From assembly GCF_016403105.1 (NCBI RefSeq), contig NZ_CP046155.1:2757906-2821905 (forward strand): DNA of 64,000 nucleotides, in the 5' to 3' direction. Below the pieces are notes generated by a model. That model saw nothing but the letters and a program-made list of their open reading frames with translations. It made no database searches and was not told the origin of the DNA. Numbering within the stretch: the first letter of the stretch is position 1; each line of letters starts with the position of its first letter. Of this stretch, positions 17,901-25,408 are shown one piece after another. The position numbers were made by a program, and so were the translations under genes. This stretch comes from Leptolyngbya sp. BL0902. Its GTDB lineage: Bacteria > Cyanobacteriota > Cyanobacteriia > Phormidesmidales > Phormidesmidaceae.

Positions 17901-18111
17901 GGCGGGCAGCGCCAGCCGTTGGTCGGTGGGCTACACCGTGTTTGGCGGCTTGTTGGTGGCCACGGTGCTCAGTCTGCTGGTGGTTCCCGTCCTCTACGTC
18001 ATCTTCAAGCAGCTTGAGGACTGGCTCTTTGTCTGGGAGCACACTGCCGCCCCGGCGTTGCCCAAACCCGACCCCGACTATGCCTCCAATGACCCTGCTC
18101 ATCGACCCTGA
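14905..18111 (+). CDS. RND multidrug efflux pump, inner-membrane subunit (AcrB/HAE1 family)
   Basis: A 1068-residue transporter of full RND length with the standard plan: TM1 (residues about 10-30), a large periplasmic loop, TM2-TM7, a second periplasmic loop and TM8-TM12. The first helix begins FIRRPVFTTVCTLLIV and is followed by LPIEQLPEIAPLQIQVSANY, as in AcrB. TM4 carries VVDDAIVIVEA, the proton-relay double Asp. Near the end, GLASKNAILIVEFANQ and FRPIIMTAISSLVGFFPL are present. It exports amphiphilic compounds using the proton gradient, together with the adaptor immediately upstream in the same operon. The substrate range cannot be read from the sequence. Confidence 0.96.
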   Translation: MAIFSLAEPFIRRPVFTTVCTLLIVLVGAVAIPLLPIEQLPEIAPLQIQVSANYSGADAETVESAVTTVLEREINGVQGMDYITSSSTNTGQSSINVVFQPGRNPDIAQVNVQNRVSKAEPLLPTEVTQLGVTVDAQSPSILLVYRFFTDDDRYDALFLNNYVDQFVLDEIKQINGVGNAQVFGAGRYAMRIWLDPPALARQGLTPQDVINALREQNVQIGGGAIGAPPTPGNQDYQLTVRLPSRLAEASEFEDLVVQVGQDGTLIRLGDVGRAELGSESYSFDVKTGDNLGAGLLVYQLPGSNALEVATAVRDRLAELQGRFPPGLRAELVFDTTDFVKVSLREVLITLALAVGLVLLILFIFLQDWRATLIPAIAIPVSLIGAMAFLLIFGFSINTLTLFGCILASGLVVDDAIVIVEAIAAKIDHGLTPRHAALEAMRELSGAVVATSLVLMAVFIPVAFFPGSTGKIYQQFALTIAFTVLVSTFNALSFSPAMSALLLRPRPPEGYGGPLLSGAFDRFNRGLSWTVERYRRVVEVLLRLRYGILGVFVAGLFLTLFMSRLVPTGFVPEEDQGFFLGIVQAPDGVSLEYTQRVMAQTNAIISQFPEVESTFLISGFGFDGPSPNRGVFFATLAPWDQRRGPASSVMGLLPQVNGALQGIQEAMVIAFNAPPVPGFSPTGALEMQLQDRSGNQMSIAEFLGNTYEIMGLANQSPASMGVFTQFTASSPQIQLDVDRDRLKALDVDVDAALNTLSTYLGSRYVNDFTFDGRNYRVYVQADAPFRSNPNHINDLYVRSNQGSMVALGEVVRQQEVVGPATINHFNLLRSIKLEGLPAPGASTGQLIQAMTEAHAQAALPVVGMAWQGTAKEEIASGGLAGIIFGLGIVVVFLVLAAQYENYVDPIIILLTVPLAILGALTFLYLRGLDLNVYAQVGLVMLIGLASKNAILIVEFANQARSEGMGIFPAAISAAEQRFRPIIMTAISSLVGFFPLLIATGAGSASRWSVGYTVFGGLLVATVLSLLVVPVLYVIFKQLEDWLFVWEHTAAPALPKPDPDYASNDPAHRP

Positions 18112-18203
18112 CAACCCCTTGCACCCCTGGACAGGCTAAGGGAGTGTCCAAAGCCTCTATCCCCGTGCCATAGTGACAACAGCGATTCCCTTGACCTAGC
18201 CCC

Positions 18204-19070
18204 ATGACAACCCCCGACATCCAGTGGTACCCCGGACACATTGCCAAGGCCGAAAAAGCCCTGGTAGACCAACTCAGCCGGGTGGATGTGGTGCTGGAGG
18301 TACGGGATGCCCGGATTCCTTTGGCGACTCAGCATCCCAGCGTCAACGGTTGGGTAGGAGACAAACCTAGGGTGCTCGTCCTCAACCGGGTAGACATGAT
18401 TTCCCCGGAGGCCAGGGAGGGCTGGGAAACCTGGTTTCGGCAGCAGGGGGAGGTGGCCCTCTTTACCAATGCCCAGCAGGGCCAAGGGGTAAAGGCCATC
18501 GCCAAAGCGGCCCAAGCGGCTGGCGAAGCCGTCAACCAACGACGACAGGCACGGGGCATGAAGCCTCGCCCCATCCGCGCCGTGGTGATTGGCTTCCCTA
18601 ACGTGGGCAAGTCGGCATTGATTAACCGTTTGTTGAATCGCAAAGTGGTGGCCAGCGCCCGTCGTGCCGGAATTACCCGCCAGTTGCGATGGGTGCGCGT
18701 TTCTGGAGAATTAGACTTGCTGGACGCGCCGGGGGTGATTCCCGCCCGGTTGGATGACCAAACTGCCGCCCTCAAACTGGCCATCTGCGACGACATTGGC
18801 GAAGCCGCCTACGACACTCAACGCACCGCCGCCGCCTTTTTAGAAATCCTCAAAACCCTAGAACAGCGACGGGTTCCCGATGATTACCAAGCCGTGCTAC
18901 ATCAGCGCTACGGCATCATGCTGGCCGACCACACCGGGGAAAGCTTTGTGGCTGAAGTGGCCGCTCGCAAGTTTCAGGACGACAAAGAACGCACCGCCAA
19001 ACGCATCCTCAACGACTTTCGTACCGGGCTGCTCGGTGCCTGGATTTTGGAATGGCCTCCAGTGGGCTAG
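18204..19070 (+). CDS. rbgA: Ribosome biogenesis GTPase (YlqF/RbgA)
   Basis: A 288-residue circularly permuted GTPase. The G motifs appear in permuted order: LNRVDM (G4) near residue 61, then the P-loop GFPNVGKSALINRL near residue 130, the ITR motif and DAPGVIP (G3) near residue 172. The N terminus IQWYPGHIAKAEKAL is the RbgA signature. RbgA acts in late assembly of the 50S subunit in Bacillus. Cyanobacterial homologues are presumed to do the same. The C-terminal helical region (residues 200-288) matches the RNA-binding ANTAR-like tail. The gene is plus-strand between the RND pump and cdsA, with about 90-115 bases on each side. Confidence 0.93.
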   Translation: MTTPDIQWYPGHIAKAEKALVDQLSRVDVVLEVRDARIPLATQHPSVNGWVGDKPRVLVLNRVDMISPEAREGWETWFRQQGEVALFTNAQQGQGVKAIAKAAQAAGEAVNQRRQARGMKPRPIRAVVIGFPNVGKSALINRLLNRKVVASARRAGITRQLRWVRVSGELDLLDAPGVIPARLDDQTAALKLAICDDIGEAAYDTQRTAAAFLEILKTLEQRRVPDDYQAVLHQRYGIMLADHTGESFVAEVAARKFQDDKERTAKRILNDFRTGLLGAWILEWPPVG

Positions 19071-19185
19071 GGGGTTTTCCCACATCCCTAGAGTCCGGCC
19101 TCCAGGGTCACGCTACACTGTGGGTCAGTTCCAACCGGACGACCCGTTCCGATGGACATCCTATTCTTGAAACCGTATTGACACT

Positions 19186-20055
19186 ATGCCTTGGTCTCGC
19201 ATCATCAGTGGGCTGGTTGCCATTCTCATCGCCCTCGCCATGATTCTCCTGGGGGGCTGGTATTTTACCCTGGGGTTTGGGGTGATTATTTGGCTCGGCC
19301 AGCGGGAGATCTTTGAGCTGGTACAGGCCAAGAGCATTGTCCCTGCCACTAAAACCACCTTGGTCGTAAGCCAGTTGGTCTTGCTTGCCGCCCACTTTGT
19401 GCCCCACCTGGCCGATGCTCTCCTGCCCTTGGGGGGAACGTTTATCTGTTTCTACCTGTTGTTTCAGCCCCAGGTGGCCACCATTGCCGACGTGGCTGCT
19501 TCCATTTTGGGTCTGTTCTACGGCGGCTACCTGCCTAGCTTCTGGGTACGGCTGCGCGATCTAGGAGATAACGTCGGTTCGCTACCCCTGGGGGGCTACT
19601 GGCCCGACCACTGGCCCCCAGCCCTTGATCAGCTACCCCCAGGGCTCACCCTCACCCTGATTGCCTTTGGCTGCATTTGGGCCTCCGACATTGGAGCCTA
19701 CACCGCTGGCAAGGTGATCGGCAAAACGCCCCTGTCCAACATCAGCCCCAAGAAAACTGTGGAGGGTGCGGCCTTTGGCATGGCCGGAAGCATGGCGGTG
19801 GGGTTGGCCGGGGCCTACTGGCTCAGTTGGCCGTTGTGGCCCCTCTCCGGTGCGGCCCTAGGGCTGATGATCGGCATCTCCAGTCTCCTAGGCGACCTCA
19901 CCGAATCCCTGATGAAACGGGATGCCGGGGTCAAGGACTCTGGCGACCTCATTCCTGGGCACGGTGGCATCCTCGACCGTACCGACAGCTACGTCTTCAC
20001 CGGAGCTCTGGTGTTCTATTTTGTCACCCTCTTTCTGCCCCTGCTAGATAGCTAG
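19186..20055 (+). CDS. cdsA: Phosphatidate cytidylyltransferase
   Basis: A 289-residue integral membrane enzyme with about eight hydrophobic helices. It makes CDP-diacylglycerol from phosphatidate and CTP, the precursor of phosphatidylglycerol. The family signature near the C terminus is complete: LMKRDAGVKDSG, then PGHGGILDRTDS. An internal GAYTAGKVIGKTPLSNISPKKTVEG segment is also typical. The ATG at 19186 begins directly at the first membrane helix. It converges on the minus-strand coiled-coil gene with only 11 bases between the stops. Confidence 0.95.
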   Translation: MPWSRIISGLVAILIALAMILLGGWYFTLGFGVIIWLGQREIFELVQAKSIVPATKTTLVVSQLVLLAAHFVPHLADALLPLGGTFICFYLLFQPQVATIADVAASILGLFYGGYLPSFWVRLRDLGDNVGSLPLGGYWPDHWPPALDQLPPGLTLTLIAFGCIWASDIGAYTAGKVIGKTPLSNISPKKTVEGAAFGMAGSMAVGLAGAYWLSWPLWPLSGAALGLMIGISSLLGDLTESLMKRDAGVKDSGDLIPGHGGILDRTDSYVFTGALVFYFVTLFLPLLDS

Positions 20056-20066
20056 CGGCGGAATGG

Positions 20067-21623
20067 CTAGGAAGGACGACGGGGTGGACGGCCAAAGCTG
20101 GGGAGCTGAACCGCAGCCAAAGAAGCTAGTTTCCGCTGGGGGCGCGGCGGATGGGCAGCGGGCATTGAGGCCGCCGCCGCCCTTTGCAGCGGACGCTCGG
20201 CCTCAGCCCAGATCGGCGGAGTTGGGGCCGGAGACGCAGCCACAGCCGCCTTATCAACCTGCCCAAACGCTTCGGGCGGATCGAGAGGCGCTTCCTTAGC
20301 CGATGGGTCGGCAGGCACCGAGAGCGGCGCACCCCAGGGAGACGGCTCGGTGAATTCGGGGGTTGGTTCGTTACCAGCCGCTTGCCAGGGGTCGGCAACG
20401 GGGGAAAATCCCGAATCTAGGGAGATGGGATCGGGGCGGATGGCGGTGTCCCGAGACGTTGGGTCTGCACTGGGATTGCCCTCTGCCACTGGGGGAGTGG
20501 GCGCAGCCGGGGGCGTGATCGCCTCTGGTGCAGATGGCTGAAAGAACTCCGCCGCCAAGGGCATGGCAGGCCGTGGAGCCACTGCTCTACTCTCTTGCTC
20601 CACGGCTGGGGCACTGGCCGCAGGATTTCTGAGCCCTTGGAGGAGGCTAGTCAGGGCATCTGTCTGATCTGCCGCCACACTGGACGCCGCCCAGGGCTGA
20701 ATTTGCTGGGCCTTGGGCATGGTCACGGGCTGAGCCTGAGCGACGGCGGCGGGCTGAATCTCCTCAAAAGCAGCGGGGCTGGCGCTGGCACTGGCAACAG
20801 CGGGAAGGGGTTGGCCATCGTTCGCCTTGAGGCACTTCTCCAGGGCGGTCTTAAATTGCAGCGTGTAGCGTTGCTGGCGGTGGAGACGGGCCTTGAGATC
20901 CCGGCAGGTATCCTCGGCCTGTTGCAGGGCGGTATTTTTTTCGCTAAAGCGCTGTTGCAGCAGGGTGCATTCCCGCTCCAGTTGGGCTACCCGCTGCTGG
21001 CTAGACTCCAGCTCTGTTTGCAGGGTTTCGTTGTGGATGGTGGCTCGTCGGAGGCCATCGTTTACCCCATCCAGCTCGCTGAGCAGTTGGGCAATTTGGG
21101 GAGGCACCACAGCTCGGTCTGGCAGGGCATGGCCCTGGGTCTGGTGGCGCTCCACCTCGGCTTGTAGGGCGGTTTGGGATCGCTCTAGGGATTCCTCCAA
21201 ATCTGACACCCGCAACAGCAGCGCGTCGTTGCACTGGTTGAGATCTTGGATTAGCTGAATCAGTTCCTCGGTGCGGGGTAGGGCCGTCGAGTTAGGGGCA
21301 GGGGGAGACACTTCCGCTGGGGTGGATAGGGCTTCATCGGAGGCCACCACGGTTAGGGGCGTAGCCGTGGTGGAGAGGTTGGCCCCTGGGGGATGGAGGG
21401 TTAAGGGAGACGTAGCGTCAGGCCCGCTGGGGGTGTCGGCAATGGCCATTTGACCAGGAAACGTAATCACTTCCCAGGTTTGGGATGCCTTGGCTACTCC
21501 GGTTAGGGGAGGGCCAGGAGCACGGTCGGGGCAAGGCTGATCTTGGGAGCCGGGGGCCGGGTTAGAAGCGGTATTGTCAGTCATGGGCTTGCCTGATCCT
21601 GGTCTCGTGGTTTCAGATTTCAT
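20067..21623 (-). CDS. Large coiled-coil protein with disordered Ala/Pro-rich flanks
   Basis: A 518-residue protein I do not recognise. Residues about 1-115 are polar and Pro/Thr-rich. Residues about 120-270 form a strong coiled coil with leucine heptads (LIQLIQDLNQCNDALLLRV, LQRQLERECTLLQQRF-type content). Residues about 275-500 are Ala/Pro/Gln/Ser-rich and probably disordered. The end is basic and short (residues 500-518: K/R, LPSF, RPPRRP). There is no signal peptide, membrane helix or enzyme motif, so it is probably a cytoplasmic scaffold. The ATG at 21623 has no strong Shine-Dalgarno, and a second ATG follows 14 codons later. It converges with cdsA. Confidence 0.7.
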   Translation of the reverse strand: MKSETTRPGSGKPMTDNTASNPAPGSQDQPCPDRAPGPPLTGVAKASQTWEVITFPGQMAIADTPSGPDATSPLTLHPPGANLSTTATPLTVVASDEALSTPAEVSPPAPNSTALPRTEELIQLIQDLNQCNDALLLRVSDLEESLERSQTALQAEVERHQTQGHALPDRAVVPPQIAQLLSELDGVNDGLRRATIHNETLQTELESSQQRVAQLERECTLLQQRFSEKNTALQQAEDTCRDLKARLHRQQRYTLQFKTALEKCLKANDGQPLPAVASASASPAAFEEIQPAAVAQAQPVTMPKAQQIQPWAASSVAADQTDALTSLLQGLRNPAASAPAVEQESRAVAPRPAMPLAAEFFQPSAPEAITPPAAPTPPVAEGNPSADPTSRDTAIRPDPISLDSGFSPVADPWQAAGNEPTPEFTEPSPWGAPLSVPADPSAKEAPLDPPEAFGQVDKAAVAASPAPTPPIWAEAERPLQRAAAASMPAAHPPRPQRKLASLAAVQLPSFGRPPRRPS

Positions 21624-21894
21624 CCCCGAAGATGAACAGGGTGACTTGACCCAATAGAGTAGCGGACTTTGACAATTTATTCACCCTAAATTGGGGCCAT
21701 CGTTCCCGAATGCACACAAAACTTTGCTAATCTGACTTTTCTGATTTGGCGCTGGCTTTGGTGTTAAAGGGCCTTGAATTCATCGCGCTGATTGCTGCTG
21801 CCCGAAAGGGGCATATCATTGCCGTTGGCGGTGGTTAGTTGGCCGTAGTTATTAGCTGTGGTGAATGGGGTGCGCCCCCTCTCCCCCGGCTTGA

Positions 21895-22722
21895 TCAAAG
21901 GGTTGGCGTCAGCAAAATTGTGGCTAAAAACTGACGTAGTGTTGTTGCCGTCGCTGCTTCATCTAGCCCTAGGGGGGTATCGGCAGCGGCCACCACTTCA
22001 GCCGGAATCATCGGCAGTACCGGAGCCCCGGGCTGGGGCTGAGGGCTGGGAATAATCTGTACCATCGCTCCGAGGTTGGGCAGTTGGCTGGGGTCTACCT
22101 GCTCCGCCAAAATATCCGCTAACCGACGGCGAAACAGAATTTGGCACGCCGCTGGAGCCTGACGCAGGGTGTGACGTCGCCGCTGCCAGGTTCGCTGTCG
22201 CCCTTTGCCGCCCAACCAGGCCGCCAGGGTAATTAGGGGTGAGAGGGGAGAAACTAGCCAGCGATCCAGCCGCCAACGACGAACTGCCTGGGGATTGACC
22301 CAGCCCTCTGGTTCTACGAGGGCCAGTCCTTGTACCTGCCGGGGATGCTGCTGGGCATAGCGCAGGGCCACCCACGCCCCCAGGGAATGCCCCACGAACA
22401 CGCAGCGGGAAATGCGTAGAGCCTGGAGCAGGGTACGCAATGCCTCAACTTCTAAATCTACCGAATGCACAGTAGCCGCACTGGTCGATTCGCCAAAGCC
22501 AATCAAATCAGGGACAAGGCAGTGGTAGTCAGCGGCTAGGGTCTGCATCACTGGGAGCCACTGGCCGCTGTCTTGCCAAGCTCCATGGAGAAAAATTAGG
22601 GTTTCCCCGCGTCCGGCCTCGTGCCAAAACAGGGTACCGCTGGGCACCTTTAATCGGCCCGTACGCATGACGATTTCCTGGGAGGGTTTCATGGCCCTAA
22701 CTGAGTTTATAGATACAACCAT
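21895..22722 (-). CDS. Alpha/beta-fold hydrolase
   Basis: A 275-residue alpha/beta hydrolase. The oxyanion-hole motif FLHGAW is near residue 43, PDLIGFGES near residue 71 and the nucleophile elbow GHSLGAW near residue 111, so the catalytic Ser is present. A cap-like helical region with many Arg follows (about 140-210). The last 60 residues (PSPQPQPGAPVLPMIPAEVV... to the end) contain no His, whereas family members place the catalytic His near the C terminus. The protein is otherwise of normal length. It may be inactive, use a displaced His, or carry a diverged tail. An internal ATG at residue 11 or 19 may be the real start. The substrate is unknown. Confidence 0.85.
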   Translation of the reverse strand: MVVSINSVRAMKPSQEIVMRTGRLKVPSGTLFWHEAGRGETLIFLHGAWQDSGQWLPVMQTLAADYHCLVPDLIGFGESTSAATVHSVDLEVEALRTLLQALRISRCVFVGHSLGAWVALRYAQQHPRQVQGLALVEPEGWVNPQAVRRWRLDRWLVSPLSPLITLAAWLGGKGRQRTWQRRRHTLRQAPAACQILFRRRLADILAEQVDPSQLPNLGAMVQIIPSPQPQPGAPVLPMIPAEVVAAADTPLGLDEAATATTLRQFLATILLTPTL

Positions 22723-22808
22723 TAAGTCACTGTAACCCTGATGCTAGGGCGATGGAATCCGGCATTGCCGAAACCTTGCCCGCTGATGCCAGCATTGGCC
22801 CTTTCAGC

Positions 22809-23264
22809 TTAGGCTAAAACCGTTTTGCCCTGGAAAAAATCCTCGAGTTGGTGGCGGTGGTCGTGGGCGAGTTGATCCCAGGGCAGGGCATCGCGGGCAA
22901 ACGACCGCACCTCCAGTACCTCTTGGGGGTCGGCGGTGTAGGGCTGATCGGGCACCCGTACCGCCACCGCTACACAGATGGAATGGAAGCGCGGATCTCG
23001 CCCCGGCTTGGAATAAACCCCCACCAGCCGATCTAGTTCAGCCGATTCAATTCCGGCCTCCTCTCGCAGTTCTCGACGGGCGGCGGTGATCACATCCTCG
23101 CCCCAGTCCACTAGGCCACCGGGCAGGCTCCAGCGGTGGTTGTCTCGGCGCAAAATCAGCACAATGGTGCCATCGGGCCGCACCGGAATCACACAGGCTC
23201 CCACAATGGGTCGCCGCAACAGCAGCCCCGTTAAGGTTTTGAGCATGTGGGCAAGATAGGACAT
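22809..23264 (-). CDS. NUDIX hydrolase
   Basis: A 151-residue Nudix-fold protein. The Nudix box is intact: GGLVDWGEDVITAARRELRE followed by EAGI, supplying the Glu residues that bind the divalent metal. Nudix enzymes hydrolyse nucleoside diphosphates linked to another moiety, for example ADP-ribose, NADH or oxidised nucleotides. The substrate is not predictable here. The N terminus (MSYLAHMLKTLTGLLLRRP) is hydrophobic and basic, before the VGACVIPVRPDGTIVLI strand. It is 85 bases from the hydrolase gene downstream on the same strand, so the two may be co-transcribed. Confidence 0.9.
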   Translation of the reverse strand: MSYLAHMLKTLTGLLLRRPIVGACVIPVRPDGTIVLILRRDNHRWSLPGGLVDWGEDVITAARRELREEAGIESAELDRLVGVYSKPGRDPRFHSICVAVAVRVPDQPYTADPQEVLEVRSFARDALPWDQLAHDHRHQLEDFFQGKTVLA

Positions 23265-23394
23265 AGGAACTCCTGGACAGACTGGGGTAAGGCCAGTCTA
23301 AACCAGTCAGGCAAGCCCTAGGGACAAGACCAACGAGTTGGCTTTAGGGGCCTGTCTATCTGGGGCTTGGCGCACAGCGGGGTGATCCCCAAGG

Positions 23395-23859
23395 TTAGCC
23401 ATCAGCCAAGTCCGCTAGCACCGTTTCGGCATGGGTTTCGGCCTTCACCTTGAGGTAAATGCGTTCTAGGGTGCCATCGGGGGCAATGACAAAGGTGCTG
23501 CGGGTGATGCCCATATACTCCTTGCCCATAAATTTCTTGAGGCCATAGACGCCGAAGCGGCTGGCCACTTCGCCGCCTGCATCCACCAGCAGGGGAAAGG
23601 GCAGGGTGTATTTGGTGGCAAATTTGCTGTGGGACTTGGCATCGTCAGCGCTCACCCCCAGCACCACCACGCCCTTGTCTTGATAGGCCGCGTAGGCATC
23701 GCGGAAACCGCAGGCTTCTTTGGTGCATCCGGGCGTGTTGTCGCGGGGGTAGAAATACAGCACCACCCGCTGGCCTTTGAGCGACGCCAGACTGTAGAGA
23801 TTGCCCTCGGCATCGGGCATAGAAAAATCGGGGGCGGGATCACCAACGGCAAGAGTCAT
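23395..23859 (-). CDS. Peroxiredoxin, BCP/PrxQ type
   Basis: A 154-residue thiol peroxidase starting at the ATG at 23859. The frame is open to 24144, but the extension reads non-coding and is full of short repeats. The catalytic site YPRDNTPGCTKEACGFRD holds the peroxidatic Cys (about residue 45) and a resolving Cys five residues later, the PrxQ arrangement. RSTFVIAPDGTL is the other family landmark. It reduces hydrogen and alkyl peroxides with electrons from thioredoxin. It has no signal peptide and is probably cytoplasmic. Upstream, 23935-24015, is a degenerate repeat array. Confidence 0.95.
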   Translation of the reverse strand: MTLAVGDPAPDFSMPDAEGNLYSLASLKGQRVVLYFYPRDNTPGCTKEACGFRDAYAAYQDKGVVVLGVSADDAKSHSKFATKYTLPFPLLVDAGGEVASRFGVYGLKKFMGKEYMGITRSTFVIAPDGTLERIYLKVKAETHAETVLADLADG

Positions 23860-24046
23860 GGGGATTTCAGAACGACAGGGCAGAAGGGTATCAACAGCGG
23901 CAGGTCTCCCAGAGCGGTTTTGACAACCTGTTGCTTTGAAAGCCTCCAGTTTTGGAAGCCTCCTTTGAAAGCTAGCCTGGGAAGCTCGCTTGGGAAACCT
24001 GCTGTTATCGAAGCCTATTTTACCGTCATGGGCCTCCCCCCCGGGC

Positions 24047-24826
24047 CTACTCTGGACGGCGGTGGACATGGAACACCGAGGATTGGTCGGTGGGCATGAG
24101 GAAAATTTCGCTGATGTTGATGTGGGGGGGGCGGGTAATGGCAAACAGAATGCTGTCGGCGATGTCTTCCCCCGTCAGCGGCACCATGCCTTGGTAGACC
24201 TGTTTGGCCCGGTCGGTGTCGCCCCGGAAGCGCACGTCGCTAAATTCCGTTTCCACAAAACCGGGTTCCACATTGGTGACGCGCACGGGCGTACCCAGTA
24301 GGTCTAGCTTCAAGCCCTCAGAAAGCGACTTCACCGCTGCCTTGGTGGCACAGTAGACACTGCCGCCGGGATAGGTTTGCCGTCCGGCGATGGAGCCCAC
24401 ATTCACCACATGGCCGCGCCCCCGCGCCACCATCCCCGGCACCACCGCTCGGCTCATGTACAGCAAGCCCTTCACGTTGGTGTCGATCATTTCCTCCCAG
24501 TCTTGCAGGGGCGCTTCGTATTGCTTATCCAGCCCCCGACTGAGGCCCGCATTGTTGATCAGCACATCAACCGCCTGCCACTCTGGCGGGAGACCATCAA
24601 TGGCCACCTGCACCGCCTGGGCATCGCACACATCCAGGGTCAGCGTCAGCGATTCAGCGCCGTACTGAGTCTGCAATTCTGCCGCCAACGCCTGAAGTTT
24701 CTCCGCCCGACGAGCCGCAAGAATGAGCCTTGCCCCGTCTTGAGCCAACAGCCGCGCACAAGCCGCCCCAATGCCGCTACTGGCTCCGGTAATCAAGACA
24801 ATCTGTTGACGCATGGACACTGCCAT
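24047..24826 (-). CDS. Short-chain dehydrogenase/reductase, YdfG-like
   Basis: A classical SDR of about 259 residues. The cofactor motif VLITGASSGIGAACARLL is at the N terminus, NNAGLSRG follows near residue 87, and the catalytic Tyr/Lys pair is in VYCATKAAV. The sequence after the active site, VRVTNVEPGFVETEFSDVRFRGD, is typical of the YdfG subgroup, which acts on 3-hydroxy acids such as serine or on methylglyoxal-like carbonyls using NADP. The substrate is not determined here. Three in-frame starts lie close together (24847, 24826, 24814); I chose 24826, but 24814 would also give a normal N terminus. The N-terminal ARRAEK segment suggests NADP preference. Confidence 0.92.
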   Translation of the reverse strand: MAVSMRQQIVLITGASSGIGAACARLLAQDGARLILAARRAEKLQALAAELQTQYGAESLTLTLDVCDAQAVQVAIDGLPPEWQAVDVLINNAGLSRGLDKQYEAPLQDWEEMIDTNVKGLLYMSRAVVPGMVARGRGHVVNVGSIAGRQTYPGGSVYCATKAAVKSLSEGLKLDLLGTPVRVTNVEPGFVETEFSDVRFRGDTDRAKQVYQGMVPLTGEDIADSILFAITRPPHINISEIFLMPTDQSSVFHVHRRPE

Positions 24827-24945
24827 CGGACACCCCCACTGTTTCAAACGTTGGCCCTAGGAGTTGATCCTAAAGGCTCGCTCGCTCTGTGGTGCCATTA
24901 TCCCCCAGTCTTTCGCGAAAAACACCGGAGCGCGGGATTCCTCCG

Positions 24946-25239
24946 TTACTGCCCCAATTGCCGCAGCACAATGCCCACCAAGGCAATCGACGCACTAATG
25001 GCGAGCCCCGCACTAATGCCGCCAACCCACTTCACCACATCCCAGGTACGATCTTGCCACTGCTGACCTTGTTCCTGGTTGCGCCGCATTTCATCCTGGC
25101 TGCGGATCACCTCATCAAGACTGTGTTGCATTTCATCCTGGCTGTGTTTGACCTCGTCGAGTTCAGTGCTCAGCGTGGTTAGCCGATCTAGCACATCCTG
25201 TAGGGTCGGTTCTGGTTTAGGTGATGGGGTTGGGGTCAT
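24946..25239 (-). CDS. Small C-terminally membrane-anchored coiled-coil protein
   Basis: A 97-residue protein. After a Pro/Thr-rich start, residues about 15-65 form a coiled coil with an SxDE repeat (SQDEMQ, SLDEVI, SQDEMR). Residues about 70-92 are one hydrophobic helix (KWVGGISAGLAISASIALVGIVL). It is probably a tail-anchored inner-membrane protein. The repeat is visible in DNA as two copies of GCATTTCATCCTGGCTG 42 bases apart (25086 and 25128 on the plus strand). I do not recognise a family; similar short membrane proteins with coiled coils occur in cyanobacteria without known roles. Confidence 0.75.
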   Translation of the reverse strand: MTPTPSPKPEPTLQDVLDRLTTLSTELDEVKHSQDEMQHSLDEVIRSQDEMRRNQEQGQQWQDRTWDVVKWVGGISAGLAISASIALVGIVLRQLGQ

Positions 25240-25408
25240 GGCGATATCTCAAGCCCTAGTCAGTCGCAAGCCTTAGTAAAACGTTAGCCTATCTCTAGGG
25301 TGATGGGCAGATCAAGCCGCCCTGTAGCACTCTGGCAAAGAGGCGAATCGCCATCGTCCAGAGTCATCCTTGCATCGAGAGACAGTGAACCCCAGCAACA
25401 GAAACAGT

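Noticed and set aside
21624..21894. Possible small RNA or gene between the coiled-coil protein and the hydrolase
   Set aside because: No open frame, terminator or conserved pattern recognised; likely the upstream region of the coiled-coil gene.
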